A DNA stretch of 64,000 bases from Trebonia sp963737285 (lineage in GTDB: Bacteria > Actinomycetota > Actinomycetes > Streptosporangiales > Streptosporangiaceae). The DNA is taken from assembly GCA_963737285.1 (NCBI GenBank), contig CAVTRT010000002.1:1736001-1800000 (forward strand). Direction: 5' to 3'. The notes beneath the pieces were generated by a model. It had not been told where the DNA came from. It did no database searches and saw only the letters and a list, made by a program, of their open reading frames with translations. Positions 8,910 through 17,059 of the stretch are shown here, one piece after another. Position numbers and translations under genes: made by a program. Each line of letters opens with the position of its first letter. Position 1 is the stretch's first letter.

Positions 8910-9782
8910 CTAGCATCCGGGGACTCCGGGACAGTGCGGCGCTGGCGGCGAGGCGGCGAGGCTGTCCGCGATCTTGCCTGCTAGCCCCTCGCCCACGCTG
9001 GTCATCTCCGCGTCGGTGTACCCGTCCACGGCAACCGCAACCTTCGGCCGACCGTCGGTGTACCCGACGGTATACAGCACAACGTAGGGACCCTCGCTGA
9101 GGCTGCCCGACACCTGCCGGCGCGCGTCGGTGAACCCACTCGCCAGCGTCCCGGCGAACGCCACCACCCGTACCCCCGGCGCCAGCGCGCCCGCCTGCAC
9201 TGTGCTTGACGACGAAGCGGAAAGCCTCCGCTCAGCGGTGCTGGCCTGCGAGGCAGCGGGGAATGCCGCCACGCCCACGGTCACCAGGAAACTCCCGGTT
9301 CCGTCCACGTAGGTGGCGCGCAGCATCGCCTCACAGCCGCCGAGTACGGCGGCCGCGGCGGGGTCGGTCGCCTGCTGGCAGGTCACCTGCCGCGCGATGC
9401 CAAGGCGGCGGGTGGTCAGCGTGAGCGACCCGCCGTCCTGGAGCACCTCGGGCGGAGGGTATGCGGTGCTAAGAGGAAAGATGACGCCGGCGGGCAGTTC
9501 CCGCCAGCGCGCCGCGACCTCCCACGCCATGATTTGCTGCTGTTGTCCGGAAGTGAATTTCCGGGGCATAATCGCGGTGTACACCTGGTACCCAAAGACG
9601 ACCAGCGTCACGGCGCCAATGATCAGCGCGGCGATCGCCAGTCGCGACCTGCGCTGCCGGGGAACGCCCTGCTGAGCCTGGCCCGGCTGGCCGTGCTGTC
9701 CTGGCTGGCCGTGGCGAGGTGGTTGGCCGAGTCCGGCATGCCAACCGCCGGCCCACGGCTGCTGTCCCCGGTCATTCGCCAC
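8910..9782 (-). CDS. Single-pass membrane protein of unknown function, paired with the mycosin
   Basis: A 290-residue protein from GTG 9782, with no strong ribosome site. The first 45 residues are Gly/Gln/Pro/His-rich and cytoplasmic-looking. One helix follows (LAIAALIIGAVTLVVFGYQVY), written here as part of residues 47-67, then an extracellular domain of about 220 residues with Cys residues in VTCQQ, GGCEAM and the C-terminal HCPGVPGC. I do not recognise a named family. Its stop lies 8 bp before the mycosin ATG, so the two are almost certainly co-expressed. Inference: a partner or substrate-presenting protein of the mycosin, possibly ESX-associated. Confidence 0.75.
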   Translation of the reverse strand: MANDRGQQPWAGGWHAGLGQPPRHGQPGQHGQPGQAQQGVPRQRRSRLAIAALIIGAVTLVVFGYQVYTAIMPRKFTSGQQQQIMAWEVAARWRELPAGVIFPLSTAYPPPEVLQDGGSLTLTTRRLGIARQVTCQQATDPAAAAVLGGCEAMLRATYVDGTGSFLVTVGVAAFPAASQASTAERRLSASSSSTVQAGALAPGVRVVAFAGTLASGFTDARRQVSGSLSEGPYVVLYTVGYTDGRPKVAVAVDGYTDAEMTSVGEGLAGKIADSLAASPPAPHCPGVPGC

Positions 9783-9904
9783 ATCGAAATGGTAGGGGCT
9801 TGGGTGCCCCGGGCGCGGGCGACAAGCCTCTTTAGTTCCTTAACGAGTACTAAACTTGTTCTTTAACCTCCGGGGCTCCATGCCAGTCGACCAGCATCTC
9901 TTCG

Positions 9905-10000
9905 TTGTTCGCCGCTCGCCAGGCCCGCGAGCTGAACCCTGACTATCGGGTCAAGGTCGAGCAAGTGGATCCGTCGTCACCGAACCCGACCAAGGGGTGA
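9905..10000 (+). other. Possible C-terminal gene remnant
   Basis: An open stretch without a usable upstream start reads like a protein end (LFAARQARELNPDYRVKV followed by about a dozen residues), stopping at TGA 9998-10000. It overlaps the 3' end of the WYL regulator on the other strand. No ribosome site is seen. It may be the tail of a gene lost by rearrangement, or chance. Confidence 0.25.
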
Positions 10001-10950
10001 CGGCGCATAGTGGTGGGCAAGGTTGGTGGCGAGGTCGCGGAGGTGAGCCCTGGCTTCGGTGGGGCCGTGCACAGTGATGGCGCTCCCGAACGGCAGTAGT
10101 GCTCGCACGTCCTCCAGATGCAGGAAGCGGATTGTTACCTTGTGGCCGGTGGGGGATTCTTCATGGTCGTCCCGGACGAGTCGTTGGCCAAAGATCCGTT
10201 GCGCTCGCTCGATCTGGGTCTGGTCGATGGTGGCGCTGACCTCTATCGCGTGGTCGTGTTCCCACTGATCAATGAGCGCTGCAGCGACGGTGGCCTGGGT
10301 CTGGTTCTCGCGGATCCGTCGTGGCTGGTCGACTTCTTTCCACGTCGTGATCCGTTGGAGTCGGTACATCCGCGGCACTCGGGCACAGTCGGCGACGAGA
10401 TACCAGATGCCGGCCTTGGCGAACAGCCCGTAGGGATCAACGACGAGGTCGCGTGGGCATGACTCGCGTGGGCTGTCGTACTCGATCTGTAGCTGGCGAC
10501 CTCGCCGCACTGGGCCGATCAGCGAAGCCGGAGTCGTGCCGGAAGCTCGCGCCTGGAGCCAGGGACGGCTGTCCACGTGCACTACGTCGGTGAGCGGCGG
10601 AGCTCATGACCTCGACGTGACTGTGTAGCGACGATCTTGGAGAGCGCGCGCTGGCCTTCGAGCGATGCGTTGAGCTCCGCACGTTGCTTCTCGTCCAGCC
10701 CGGTGAGCGACAGATGATCACGCTCGCCCGGCGTGAGTCGCGTGAGGTCGAGCCCGGACCTGGGCGCCATGGTCACGCCTCCGAGGCGGCCCCGTTGTGC
10801 GGTCACCGGCAGTCCGGCGTCGCGGAGCCAGTTCAGGTCTCGGGTGATGGTTCGAAGGGACACCCCGAGCGCCGAGGCAAGTTCCTGTGTGGTCACGGCA
10901 TCCCTCGATTCGAGGAGCAGCATCAGGGAGAAGAAACGGTCTGGGGTCAC
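9977..10950 (-). pseudogene. YafY/WYL-domain transcriptional regulator, frameshifted
   Basis: The first segment (GTG 10950 to stop near 10582) carries the DeoR-like winged helix: ASALGVSLRTITRDLNWLRDAG, shown here in parts at about residues 25-46. The second segment (about 10600 to 9977) carries the WYL domain, with PYGLFAKAGIWYLVAD. Total length is 974 bases, one short of a multiple of three. Reading through with +1 near 10590 gives ...HELPLTDVVHVDSRPW..., the expected linker of this family, so one base seems lost. It is divergent from the VOC gene with 92 bp between the starts; such WYL regulators commonly control a neighbouring VOC gene. If the break is real, the VOC gene may be unregulated; if it is an assembly error, this is an ordinary 324-residue regulator. 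Confidence 0.85.
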
Positions 10951-11042
10951 ACGCCAAGTTTTTCAGGAATTGCGACACGATGCGGCGCATATCCCGGTCA
11001 GGCTGGTGGATGCGTACCTACCACCTGTGAGAAGGAACAACC

Positions 11043-11408
11043 ATGACCACATCCGTCGTGTCCATCGTCTATGTGAACGACGCTCCCGCCGCAGCTCGTT
11101 TCTACGGCGACCTCCTTGACATGAGCCCTTCGCTCGAGACTCCGGGATACATCACCTTCGACCTCGGGCCAGGCGCTGACCTCGCTCTGTGGTCTGGCCA
11201 GTTCGAGGATCTGTCACCGGATGTGCCGCGTACCAGTGAGGTTTGCGTGGCCATTGACCGTGGACCCGACGAGCTCAACGCGATCTTCAAGCAGTGGAAG
11301 GCAAAGGGCGTCACGATCCTGCACGAGCCTCATGACACGGGGTTCGGGCTGACCTTCCTCGCAGCCGATCCTGACGGGAACCGTATCCGCGTCGCGCCGA
11401 AGGACTGA
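11043..11408 (+). CDS. VOC-fold (glyoxalase/bleomycin-resistance-like) protein
   Basis: A 121-residue single-domain VOC protein: VSIVYVNDAPAAARFYGDLL at the N-terminus and FLAADPDGNRIRVAP at the C-terminus. Start ATG 11043 has GAAGGA seven bases upstream. Such small proteins are lyases, dioxygenases or antibiotic-binding proteins; the substrate is not predictable. The first metal-ligand position of typical glyoxalase I is not obvious here, so it may bind rather than catalyse. Its divergent partner is the WYL regulator. Confidence 0.88.
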   Translation: MTTSVVSIVYVNDAPAAARFYGDLLDMSPSLETPGYITFDLGPGADLALWSGQFEDLSPDVPRTSEVCVAIDRGPDELNAIFKQWKAKGVTILHEPHDTGFGLTFLAADPDGNRIRVAPKD

Positions 11409-11600
11409 AAGGCCACAATGCGGCAGGCGCGCACCACAGGTGTCGCGCCTGCCGTCGTCTGACTTTGAGCGGACGACGAGTGCCCCACGCGAATGCGCCC
11501 CTGAGCGTCGGGGGCCGTAGGCGGCTCGCGAAGCGGTGCCAGGCACGTCCCATCGCCCACGTCTGGCGGCGGTGTGAACGCGCGTCAGGCGTTGGATGAT

Positions 11601-11865
11601 TCAGCGCATGAGTGAACTGGTGAGACGGGGAAGGCCGTGGGGCCCGCCGACCGTAGCGGTGGCCCGCTTGATGATGTTGTCGACGGTGCCCGCCCCGTTC
11701 TGCCTGACCTCAGAGTCGAACGGCTGCAGGTGACCCACCCGGGCGACGACGACAACGTGTACTTCCTCAGAGTCGGCTCTGGCGTCGACTGCGGCCAGGT
11801 CGATTCGGGCGAGCAAGGCCGACCACCGTTCATCGTCGAGGGTGCCAGCCGCACAGATATCCCAG
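11601..11865 (-). pseudogene. C-terminal remnant of an unknown protein beside the IS110 element
   Basis: About 85 codons in protein-like composition run from the IS edge to TGA 11601-11603: WDICAAGTLDDERWSALL, then LAAVDARADSEEVHVVVV and a tail TVDNIIKRATATVGG. The frame has no proper start; it begins where the IS110 element seems to end. I do not recognise the family. On the far side of the element a frame ending VTGRVDRCWDI (through about 13206) would join it at the shared CTGGGATATC, suggesting one gene interrupted by the insertion. That link is inference. Confidence 0.4.
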
Positions 11866-13215
11866 GAGCTTGGATGTCAAGCCGCTGCCGAGGATTGCCC
11901 AGGATTTTCTCGGTGTCCCCAGGCGATGGCCTCGTCGTAGCTGGTGCCAGTCTTCAGGCATCCGTGCAGGATGCCGACGAGGCGGTTTGCCAGCCTCCGC
12001 AGAGCGTCATTATGTTCGGTTCCCTTGGCGCGCTGCTCATCGTAGTAGGCCCGGGCGCCAGGCGAGGAGAGCATCGAGCTGAAGGCCCAGGCGTTGAGGG
12101 CATCGACGAGCCGGTCGTTGTGCACGAACCGGGCCGCGACAAGCTTCTTCTTGCCCGAGGCCCGGGTGATGGGGCTGGTCCCGCCGTAGTTCTTGCGGTT
12201 CCTGGCGGTGGCGTAGCGGTGCGGGTCGTCGCCGAACTCACCGAGCACCCGGGCCGCGAGTACCTTTCCCAGTCCTGGCTGGGACAGGTAGACCTCAGCG
12301 TCCGGGTGCCGGCGAAATCCTCCTCCACCTGCCGCTGCAGGGCCTTGACCTGCTCGCTCAGGGTGGTGATGAGGGCGATCAGTGACCGGGCGGTGCCTGC
12401 GTAGGCGGCAGTCAGGGCAGGCGGCAGGGCCAGCTGCTCGCTCCGCAGCGCCGCGAGGATGGCGTCCGCCCTGGCCTCGATGCCGCGCCGCCGGGCACGC
12501 TTGAGTACCGCGCTGACCTGGGCGCGGGTCAGCCTGCGGGCGCGCTCGGGGTCCGGGGCCTTGCCCAGCAGCTCCAGCACGTCAGGGGCGTCCAGGTCGT
12601 CGAACGCCTCCAGCGCGGCCGGGAAGTACTCGCGCAGCTGGTGCCGCAGCCGCTGCACCGCCCGCGTCCGCTCCCAGATCATCGTCTTGTGCATCCGCGC
12701 GGTCACCTTGACCGCCTCCGCCTGCGGGCTGTCCCCGGCTGCCGGGCGCAGCTGGTGAGAGTCAGTGCGCACCATGTCCGCGAGCGAGTGCGCGTCGCCG
12801 GCATCGCTCTTGGCCCCCGACACGCCGCGCCGCTCCCGGTACCGCGCAGCCTGCAGCGGGTTCACCGCGAACACCGAGTACCCCGCCGCCACCAGCGCCG
12901 CCACCCACGGCCCGCGGTCAGTCTCGATCCCGACGACCACCTCCACCGCGTCCTCGTCCTCGCCAGCGTGCCGGCCGACCAGCTCGTGCAGCTGCGCCAT
13001 CCCGGCCACGCCCTCGGGCAGCCTCCTCCTCGCCAGCACCCCGCCAGCCTCGTCCATCACCTCGACATCGTGATGATCTTCCGCCCAGTCATCACCCACG
13101 AACAGCCGCATCCACTCTCCCGGTCACAGTGCCGAACCCGCCCGGCAGCCAGCGGGAGAACCATCAGCGGCCTAATAAAGCAGTGCTCACGCCAGCGGCG
13201 GGCACGATATCCCAG
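11856..13215 (-). mobile_element. IS110-family insertion sequence (boundaries tentative)
   Basis: The transposase identifies the family. Terminal inverted repeats are not expected in the IS110 group. The interval is set by a direct repeat, CTGGGATATC on the minus strand, at 11856-11865 and 13206-13215, with further matching bases around it (GCT-n-CTGGGATATC-(T)-GTGC). This could be the recombination core plus flanks. The true left end may lie farther out, near 13356, if the structured region upstream belongs to the element. Confidence 0.45.
11877..13111 (-). pseudogene. IS110-family transposase, frameshifted
   Basis: The N-terminal DEDD (RuvC-like) domain has FVGDDWAEDHHDVEV, an acidic residue in GIETDRGP and the pair SGAKSDAGDAHSLAD. 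The C-terminal Tnp_20 domain has YLSQPGLGKVLAARVLGEFG and GTSPITRASGKKK, whose Ser is the presumed nucleophile. The two parts are in different frames: near 12313 the frame moves by one base (GCCGGC-ACC should continue as G-HPDAEVYLSQ). Total length 1,235 bases is one short of a multiple of three. ATG 13111 is preceded by GGGAG seven bases upstream. The break would inactivate transposition unless it is an assembly error. Confidence 0.92.
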
Positions 13216-13356
13216 CAGCGATCAACTCTCCCGGTCACCGGCGGGGGCACGATCTGTGCGAAGGGCTCGAAGCCCAGGCACGTCGAGTGCTCACCCGCCG
13301 GCGGCCACCTGCCACCGAGTCTGCCGGATCAGCGGTCCCGGTAACTCTTATTAGGC
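13170..13356 (-). ncRNA. Candidate structured RNA upstream of the IS110 transposase (bridge-RNA-like)
   Basis: On the minus strand this 187-base segment is closed by a perfect 9-bp pairing, GCCTAATAA (13356-13348) with TTATTAGGC (13178-13170), 58 bases upstream of the transposase ATG. Inside are a perfect small hairpin GGGCT-TCG-AGCCC and repeated short motifs: GTGAGCACT twice (13294-13286 and 13190-13182) and ATCGTGCCC twice (13253-13245, 13208-13200). A 14-base direct repeat, ACTCTCCCGGTCAC on the plus strand, occurs at 13114-13127 and 13225-13238. IS110 elements are known to encode a bridge RNA of about 180 bases in a non-coding end; position and size fit. No covariance evidence is available. 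Confidence 0.3.
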
Positions 13357-13688
13357 ACATCCGACCCCGTAGAAGCTCTCGCCGCCGTCTGCAGACAATT
13401 CGGCGTCGCCGGCAAGCCGCAGCGGCGGCCTGTCGGGAGGCGACCTGCGCGGTTTCCCGATTGGCCGGACAGCAGTACGGCCTTGGCGTGATCATGTGCG
13501 TTGCGAACACCAAGATCGGAAAGGTTAAAGAACAAGCTAAACGCGCGGCCTGTCTGCATGGTCCCGGTGCTCCCGCGCGGCTATGCGCCAAACCGCGCTC
13601 AGCCCTCAAGCCGCGCTCAGCCCGCGGCTGGCTGTGGGCCGCGTGCGTCTGGCCGTCCCCGCGCCCATGGCCGTGGCCGCGGGCGTTG
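13357..13688. other. Intergenic, no gene recognised
   Basis: Open frames here are arginine/alanine-rich shadows without ribosome sites. The GC-rich stretch 13590-13690 contains simple CGCG/GCCGCG runs. I see no tRNA, terminator or conserved protein. Confidence 0.6.
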
Positions 13689-14462
13689 TTACCCGCGCGG
13701 GAGCCGAACCGCCCGCCAGCACCAGGACCTCAGCGGCATCTCGACAAGGCCGCTGTCTCCTGAGCGCTTCGCCAGCGACGCGCGGAGCCGGGTCAGGCGT
13801 GCCTCCCGGTCCTCAGGAGCGGCCGTGATGAACCCACTACTGGTGGCGAGCCAGTTCAGCGTGTCATCGACCGGGAGCGTCCGGATGAACCCGAACGAGG
13901 CGATCTCCGGCAGCCCGAACGGCGCCCCCGCTGGCAGCGCTACCGAATGCTGCCGCGCAAGTTGCGCCCTGACCTCCGCGATCGTCTGCGACTGTCCGGC
14001 GCGGGCATCGCGGAGCACGTCAAGCTCGGCGACCCAGTCTTGATTCCGGTCCCGGCTGGTCCACACGACGGCGAGGCGGCCCCCGTCCTTCAGTACCCGG
14101 GCGATCTCAGGCACGGCACGCTCAGGGTCGAACCAGTGCCACGCTGTCGACACGACAACCGCGTCGGCACAGGAGTCCGGCAGTGGGATCTCCTCGGCGG
14201 TTCCTGCCAGCACCCGGATCCCCGTCGACCGCTGCGCGAGCACGTCCCGCATCCGCCCGTCAGGTTCGACCGCCACGACCTGCGGCACACGCCCCTGCAT
14301 CGCGCGAGTGAACAGCCCCGTGCCCGCGGCGAGGTCTACCGCGACCAGGCAATCATCGGGCAGCAGCCAGTCCACCGCGTCTGGTGCCGGCCCCGGACGT
14401 ACCTTGTCGTAACTGTCCGCTACACGGCCAAATGAGGTCGCCCCTTCTTCGCCAATAGACAT
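13689..14462 (-). CDS. Class I SAM-dependent methyltransferase
   Basis: 257 residues from ATG 14462; an upstream in-frame ATG near 14492 is an alternative. The Methyltransf_11 fold is clear: motif I VDLAAGTGLFTRAM (about 38-51), motif II acidic EPDGRM, then PLPDSCADAVVVSTAWHWFD and ARVLKDGGRLAVVW. Actinobacterial proteins of this type with WHWFD are generally uncharacterised small-molecule methyltransferases. It stands alone on the minus strand, divergent from the DUF3099 gene. Confidence 0.88.
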   Translation of the reverse strand: MSIGEEGATSFGRVADSYDKVRPGPAPDAVDWLLPDDCLVAVDLAAGTGLFTRAMQGRVPQVVAVEPDGRMRDVLAQRSTGIRVLAGTAEEIPLPDSCADAVVVSTAWHWFDPERAVPEIARVLKDGGRLAVVWTSRDRNQDWVAELDVLRDARAGQSQTIAEVRAQLARQHSVALPAGAPFGLPEIASFGFIRTLPVDDTLNWLATSSGFITAAPEDREARLTRLRASLAKRSGDSGLVEMPLRSWCWRAVRLPRG

Positions 14463-14696
14463 GCGACCATTATCCGAAGGGGCAGCGCCCATCCCGAAGG
14501 GGGCGCCCGCGCGCGCCCGCCCGCCCTGGCAACGCCCACCTGGTTTCTCCCCGCCTCCAGTCGACATCCGCGAACCCCGCCTACGACGTCAGACCGCCGG
14601 CTCTTGGCTGCGGCCTGATTTGCCGGGCCAGCAGCAGGGCAGCGTGAAACGTGCCCACAATGTGACCCGAGGTGCACTTAACGTAAGGTGGTTGCG

Positions 14697-15245
14697 ATGT
14701 CGCACGATGGGATCGACGAGCGGGACTTGCCGGTGCCGGAGCCGCCCCGGCGAGACAAGCGGATCTACTTCGCGCTGATGGGATCGTGTGTGGTGCTGAT
14801 CGTTCTCGCGTGGGAGGTCGTCTACCGCTTCTCGCTGCTGGCCGCGATCATCATGTCGGCGGCGGCGCTGGTGATCCCGCCAGTCGCGGCGATCATCGCC
14901 AACCGGGCCAGCGCGGTCGACCGCCGCTTACCTCCGCCGTTTCGGCACCGCCGGCCGAAGGGCGGCCCGGCAGCGCGTGGTGCTGTGCTATTGGGCGCTG
15001 GCGATGAAAGCTTCAGCGGGGCCGGCTGCGGTGGCCGCTGCGTCCGAATAGGGCAAGAAGGCCGACTCGCCACGACCTATCTTGAGGGTCTCCCCGGTCT
15101 CATCTCGCACCGTGAGCGTGCCGGCGACCACGAGCACGAGGCGCGGACCGTCGCCCGGCACGGTGACCTCGCGGGCATTAAGCGAGGCTCGGTACAGCCG
15201 GAACTCGGGCGCCGGGGAGTCGTAGACCGCGATGCCGCCGCCTAG
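14697..15245 (+). CDS. DUF3099 membrane protein with an atypical long 3' extension
   Basis: The first 80 residues match DUF3099: a charged N-terminus (DERDLPVPEPPRRDKRIYFA) followed by two helices (SCVVLIVLAWEVVYRF and LLAAIIMSAAALVIPPVAA). Start ATG 14697 has AAGGTGG five bases upstream. Family members usually end soon after the second helix; here no stop occurs until 15245. The last 86 codons therefore lie antisense to the 3' end of manA and have shadow-type composition. Either the natural stop was lost by an indel or a frame error is present. The protein is probably an inner-membrane protein of unknown function. Confidence 0.7.
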   Translation: MSHDGIDERDLPVPEPPRRDKRIYFALMGSCVVLIVLAWEVVYRFSLLAAIIMSAAALVIPPVAAIIANRASAVDRRLPPPFRHRRPKGGPAARGAVLLGAGDESFSGAGCGGRCVRIGQEGRLATTYLEGLPGLISHRERAGDHEHEARTVARHGDLAGIKRGSVQPELGRRGVVDRDAAA

Positions 15246-16256
15246 GTCGCGCGCCCGCAGCCGGGGAACGCAGACGGCGGGGTCGGTAAGCTTCAGCAAC
15301 TCGGGGATGTCGATGTGCTTGCCGGTCAGGCCGGCCCGGACGACGTTGTCGGAGTTGGCGAGCAGTTCGATCCCGGTGCCGCGCAGGTAAGCGTGCAGCC
15401 CGCCAGCTGGCAGGAAAACCGCTTCCCCCGCCTCCAGGACCCCGTACCGCAGCAGCAGCGACGCGACGACGCCCAGGTCACCGGGGTGGTCGGCGGCAAT
15501 TCGCACGGTGGCGGCGCAGACTCGCGCGTACGGCCCAGATCCGGCGGCGACCCGCTCGCAAGCGGCGACCACGTCGCCGATCAGCTGCTGCCTGCTGTCG
15601 GCTGGCCAGGCGAGGATGCTGGCAAGGACCTTGGCCAGGGCCTTCCGGCTGCGGTCGCCTACGCCGGCGGTCAGGTCAGTCCCCCCGGTATTGCCCGTCT
15701 CAGCGTCGGCAGCCTTGTCCTGGCTGGCGGCCTCATCGAGCTCAGCCGCGAATGGCGTTAGCGCCGACACGCCCAGCGTCCCAAGCAGCCTGGCGGCGTC
15801 GACAGGATCCCGCATGCCGGCCAGCACCTCGAAGGGGGTGAGGGCGCAGAGGATCTCGGGCTTGGGCCAGTCGTCGACGTAGTTGCGGCTCTTGTCGCGG
15901 GGCGCGAGGCCACTCTCGGTCTCGGCTCGGTATCCCGCTTCGGCCTGGACGCGAGAGGGGTGCACCTGGATGGACAGTGCACTGCCGGCGGCGAGGACCT
16001 TCAGCAGGAATGGCAGCCGCCCACCGAATCGCGCGACGAGCTCCGGCCCCAGCTCGGCTTCCGGGTCCTCAGCTATGACGGCGTCCAGGGTGACGTGCTG
16101 GCCGTGTCGCTCGACGCCGGAAGGAGCCGACGGGTGCGCGCCCATCCACAGCTCGGCCTCTGGCCCCGGCGACGGGACCGGCCTGCCCTGGAGCTGCGCG
16201 ATCGCCTCCCGCGATCCCCACGCGTACGGCTGCACGACTGGTTCGAGTAGGTCCAC
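14988..16256 (-). CDS. manA: Mannose-6-phosphate isomerase, class I
   Basis: 422 residues from GTG 16256. It converts mannose-6-phosphate to fructose-6-phosphate, supplying GDP-mannose precursors. Zinc-site motifs of type I PMI are visible: SIQVHPSR (Gln and His), KPEILCALTPFEVLAG (Glu) and PAGGLHAYLRGTGIELLANSDNVVRAG, quoted in parts (His). The N-terminus VQPYAWGS is typical. An insertion around residues 178-200 (Asp/Ala/Gly-rich) is low complexity. The gene stands alone and overlaps the extended DUF3099 frame tail-to-tail. The upstream AT-rich region probably holds its promoter. Confidence 0.95.
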   Translation of the reverse strand: MDLLEPVVQPYAWGSREAIAQLQGRPVPSPGPEAELWMGAHPSAPSGVERHGQHVTLDAVIAEDPEAELGPELVARFGGRLPFLLKVLAAGSALSIQVHPSRVQAEAGYRAETESGLAPRDKSRNYVDDWPKPEILCALTPFEVLAGMRDPVDAARLLGTLGVSALTPFAAELDEAASQDKAADAETGNTGGTDLTAGVGDRSRKALAKVLASILAWPADSRQQLIGDVVAACERVAAGSGPYARVCAATVRIAADHPGDLGVVASLLLRYGVLEAGEAVFLPAGGLHAYLRGTGIELLANSDNVVRAGLTGKHIDIPELLKLTDPAVCVPRLRARDLGGGIAVYDSPAPEFRLYRASLNAREVTVPGDGPRLVLVVAGTLTVRDETGETLKIGRGESAFLPYSDAAATAAGPAEAFIASAQ

Positions 16257-16478
16257 GCGCGCATGCTAGTGCACCGGCGGCCACCCGGTGCCTTTCCACC
16301 CGCCGCCGAGCCCGCAGCCCTGGGACGCCGCTGAGCACAGGAGGGAAAATTTCATGATCACATGTACTTACCGTGCAATAATAACGGCCAGTACACGCAA
16401 TTACCGCTATCGGTGGGCGGATTGGGGGACATGGCATACGCCACAGGCATGATGGGCATCCGTGACTGATTGCGGGGG
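16257..16478. other. AT-rich intergenic region upstream of manA
   Basis: 16350-16410 is markedly AT-rich for this genome. On the minus strand TTGCAC followed 18 bases later by TGAAAT is a weak promoter candidate for manA. No gene or RNA structure was recognised. Confidence 0.35.
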
Positions 16479-16709
16479 CTAGTCGGCCGCAGCGGTGTCG
16501 ACCGGGTGCTCCACCAGGGCGACGACGCGGCTGGACATGAACCGCGCGGTGCGGACGACCGTCCCGGTCCGGGTCACCTCGCTGACCTCGACGATTCCGC
16601 GTCCCGTGCTCACCTCAACGCGCCGCCCAGCGCGCGTGGCGACGATCTCGTACGACTGGGTCCCGCCATCGCCGGAGTCGATAACGATCTCCACCCGATC
16701 GCCTTTCAC
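16479..16709 (-). CDS. Small conserved actinobacterial protein of unknown function
   Basis: 76 residues from GTG 16709, chosen because AGGAGG lies five bases upstream. The sequence is beta-rich (VEIVIDSGDGG, VATRAGRRVEVSTGRG, VEVSEVTRTGTVVRTARF). I recall near-identical short proteins in other actinomycetes but no assigned function. It has no signal peptide or helix-turn-helix and is presumably a small beta-barrel cytosolic protein. It lies alone between manA and moeZ. Confidence 0.75.
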   Translation of the reverse strand: MKGDRVEIVIDSGDGGTQSYEIVATRAGRRVEVSTGRGIVEVSEVTRTGTVVRTARFMSSRVVALVEHPVDTAAAD

Positions 16710-16915
16710 AGCGGCCTCCTGAGACTCGACCGGCCCTTGTCGCCTCATCCCTTATTAACCCCAAGCGAGGTCTCTAACGGTCAGGGTCGCGCTGACCTTT
16801 GAAGATGCGACGAACGCCCGGGTTTTATGGTTCCTGACCAGTTATCTACCCGCCGGGGCGTGCGGCTACTACCCGATTCGTGACTTTGTTCGCAATTTGA
16901 GGACGGCCGGCAACG

Positions 16916-16955
16916 CGACAGCCCCGGGTACCACGTGTGGCACCCGGGGCTGTCG
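16916..16955 (-). terminator. Strong hairpin downstream of moeZ
   Basis: Perfect 14-bp stem, CGACAGCCCCGGGT paired with ACCCGGGGCTGTCG, with a 12-base loop. There is no T run, as is common in actinobacteria. It lies about 100 bases beyond the moeZ stop on the minus strand and could also end transcripts from the other side. Confidence 0.75.
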
Positions 16956-16974
16956 ACAGTGCGGTCTTAGTTCC

Positions 16975-17059
16975 GATGGGAAAACGGGAAACTAGAGGCA
17001 GTGAGCCTCATCCCTGCAGCACGCAGGCTCGCAGCTCTCCAGGAACATGTTTTCCCATC
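16975..17059. repeat. 85-bp inverted-repeat element, copy A (MITE/REP-like)
   Basis: Bounded by perfect 11-bp inverted repeats GATGGGAAAAC (16975-16985) and GTTTTCCCATC (17049-17059). The interior carries two small hairpins: GAGGC-n5-GCCTC and CCTGC-n-GCAGG. A related copy lies 29 kb away at 45950-46015 in the other orientation. The moeZ stop TGA is made from the flanking T and the first two bases of the element end (17060-17058). Confidence 0.7.

Noticed and set aside
9977..14462. Prophage or integrative element
   Set aside because: No integrase, phage structural gene or attachment repeat; only one IS110-type transposase.
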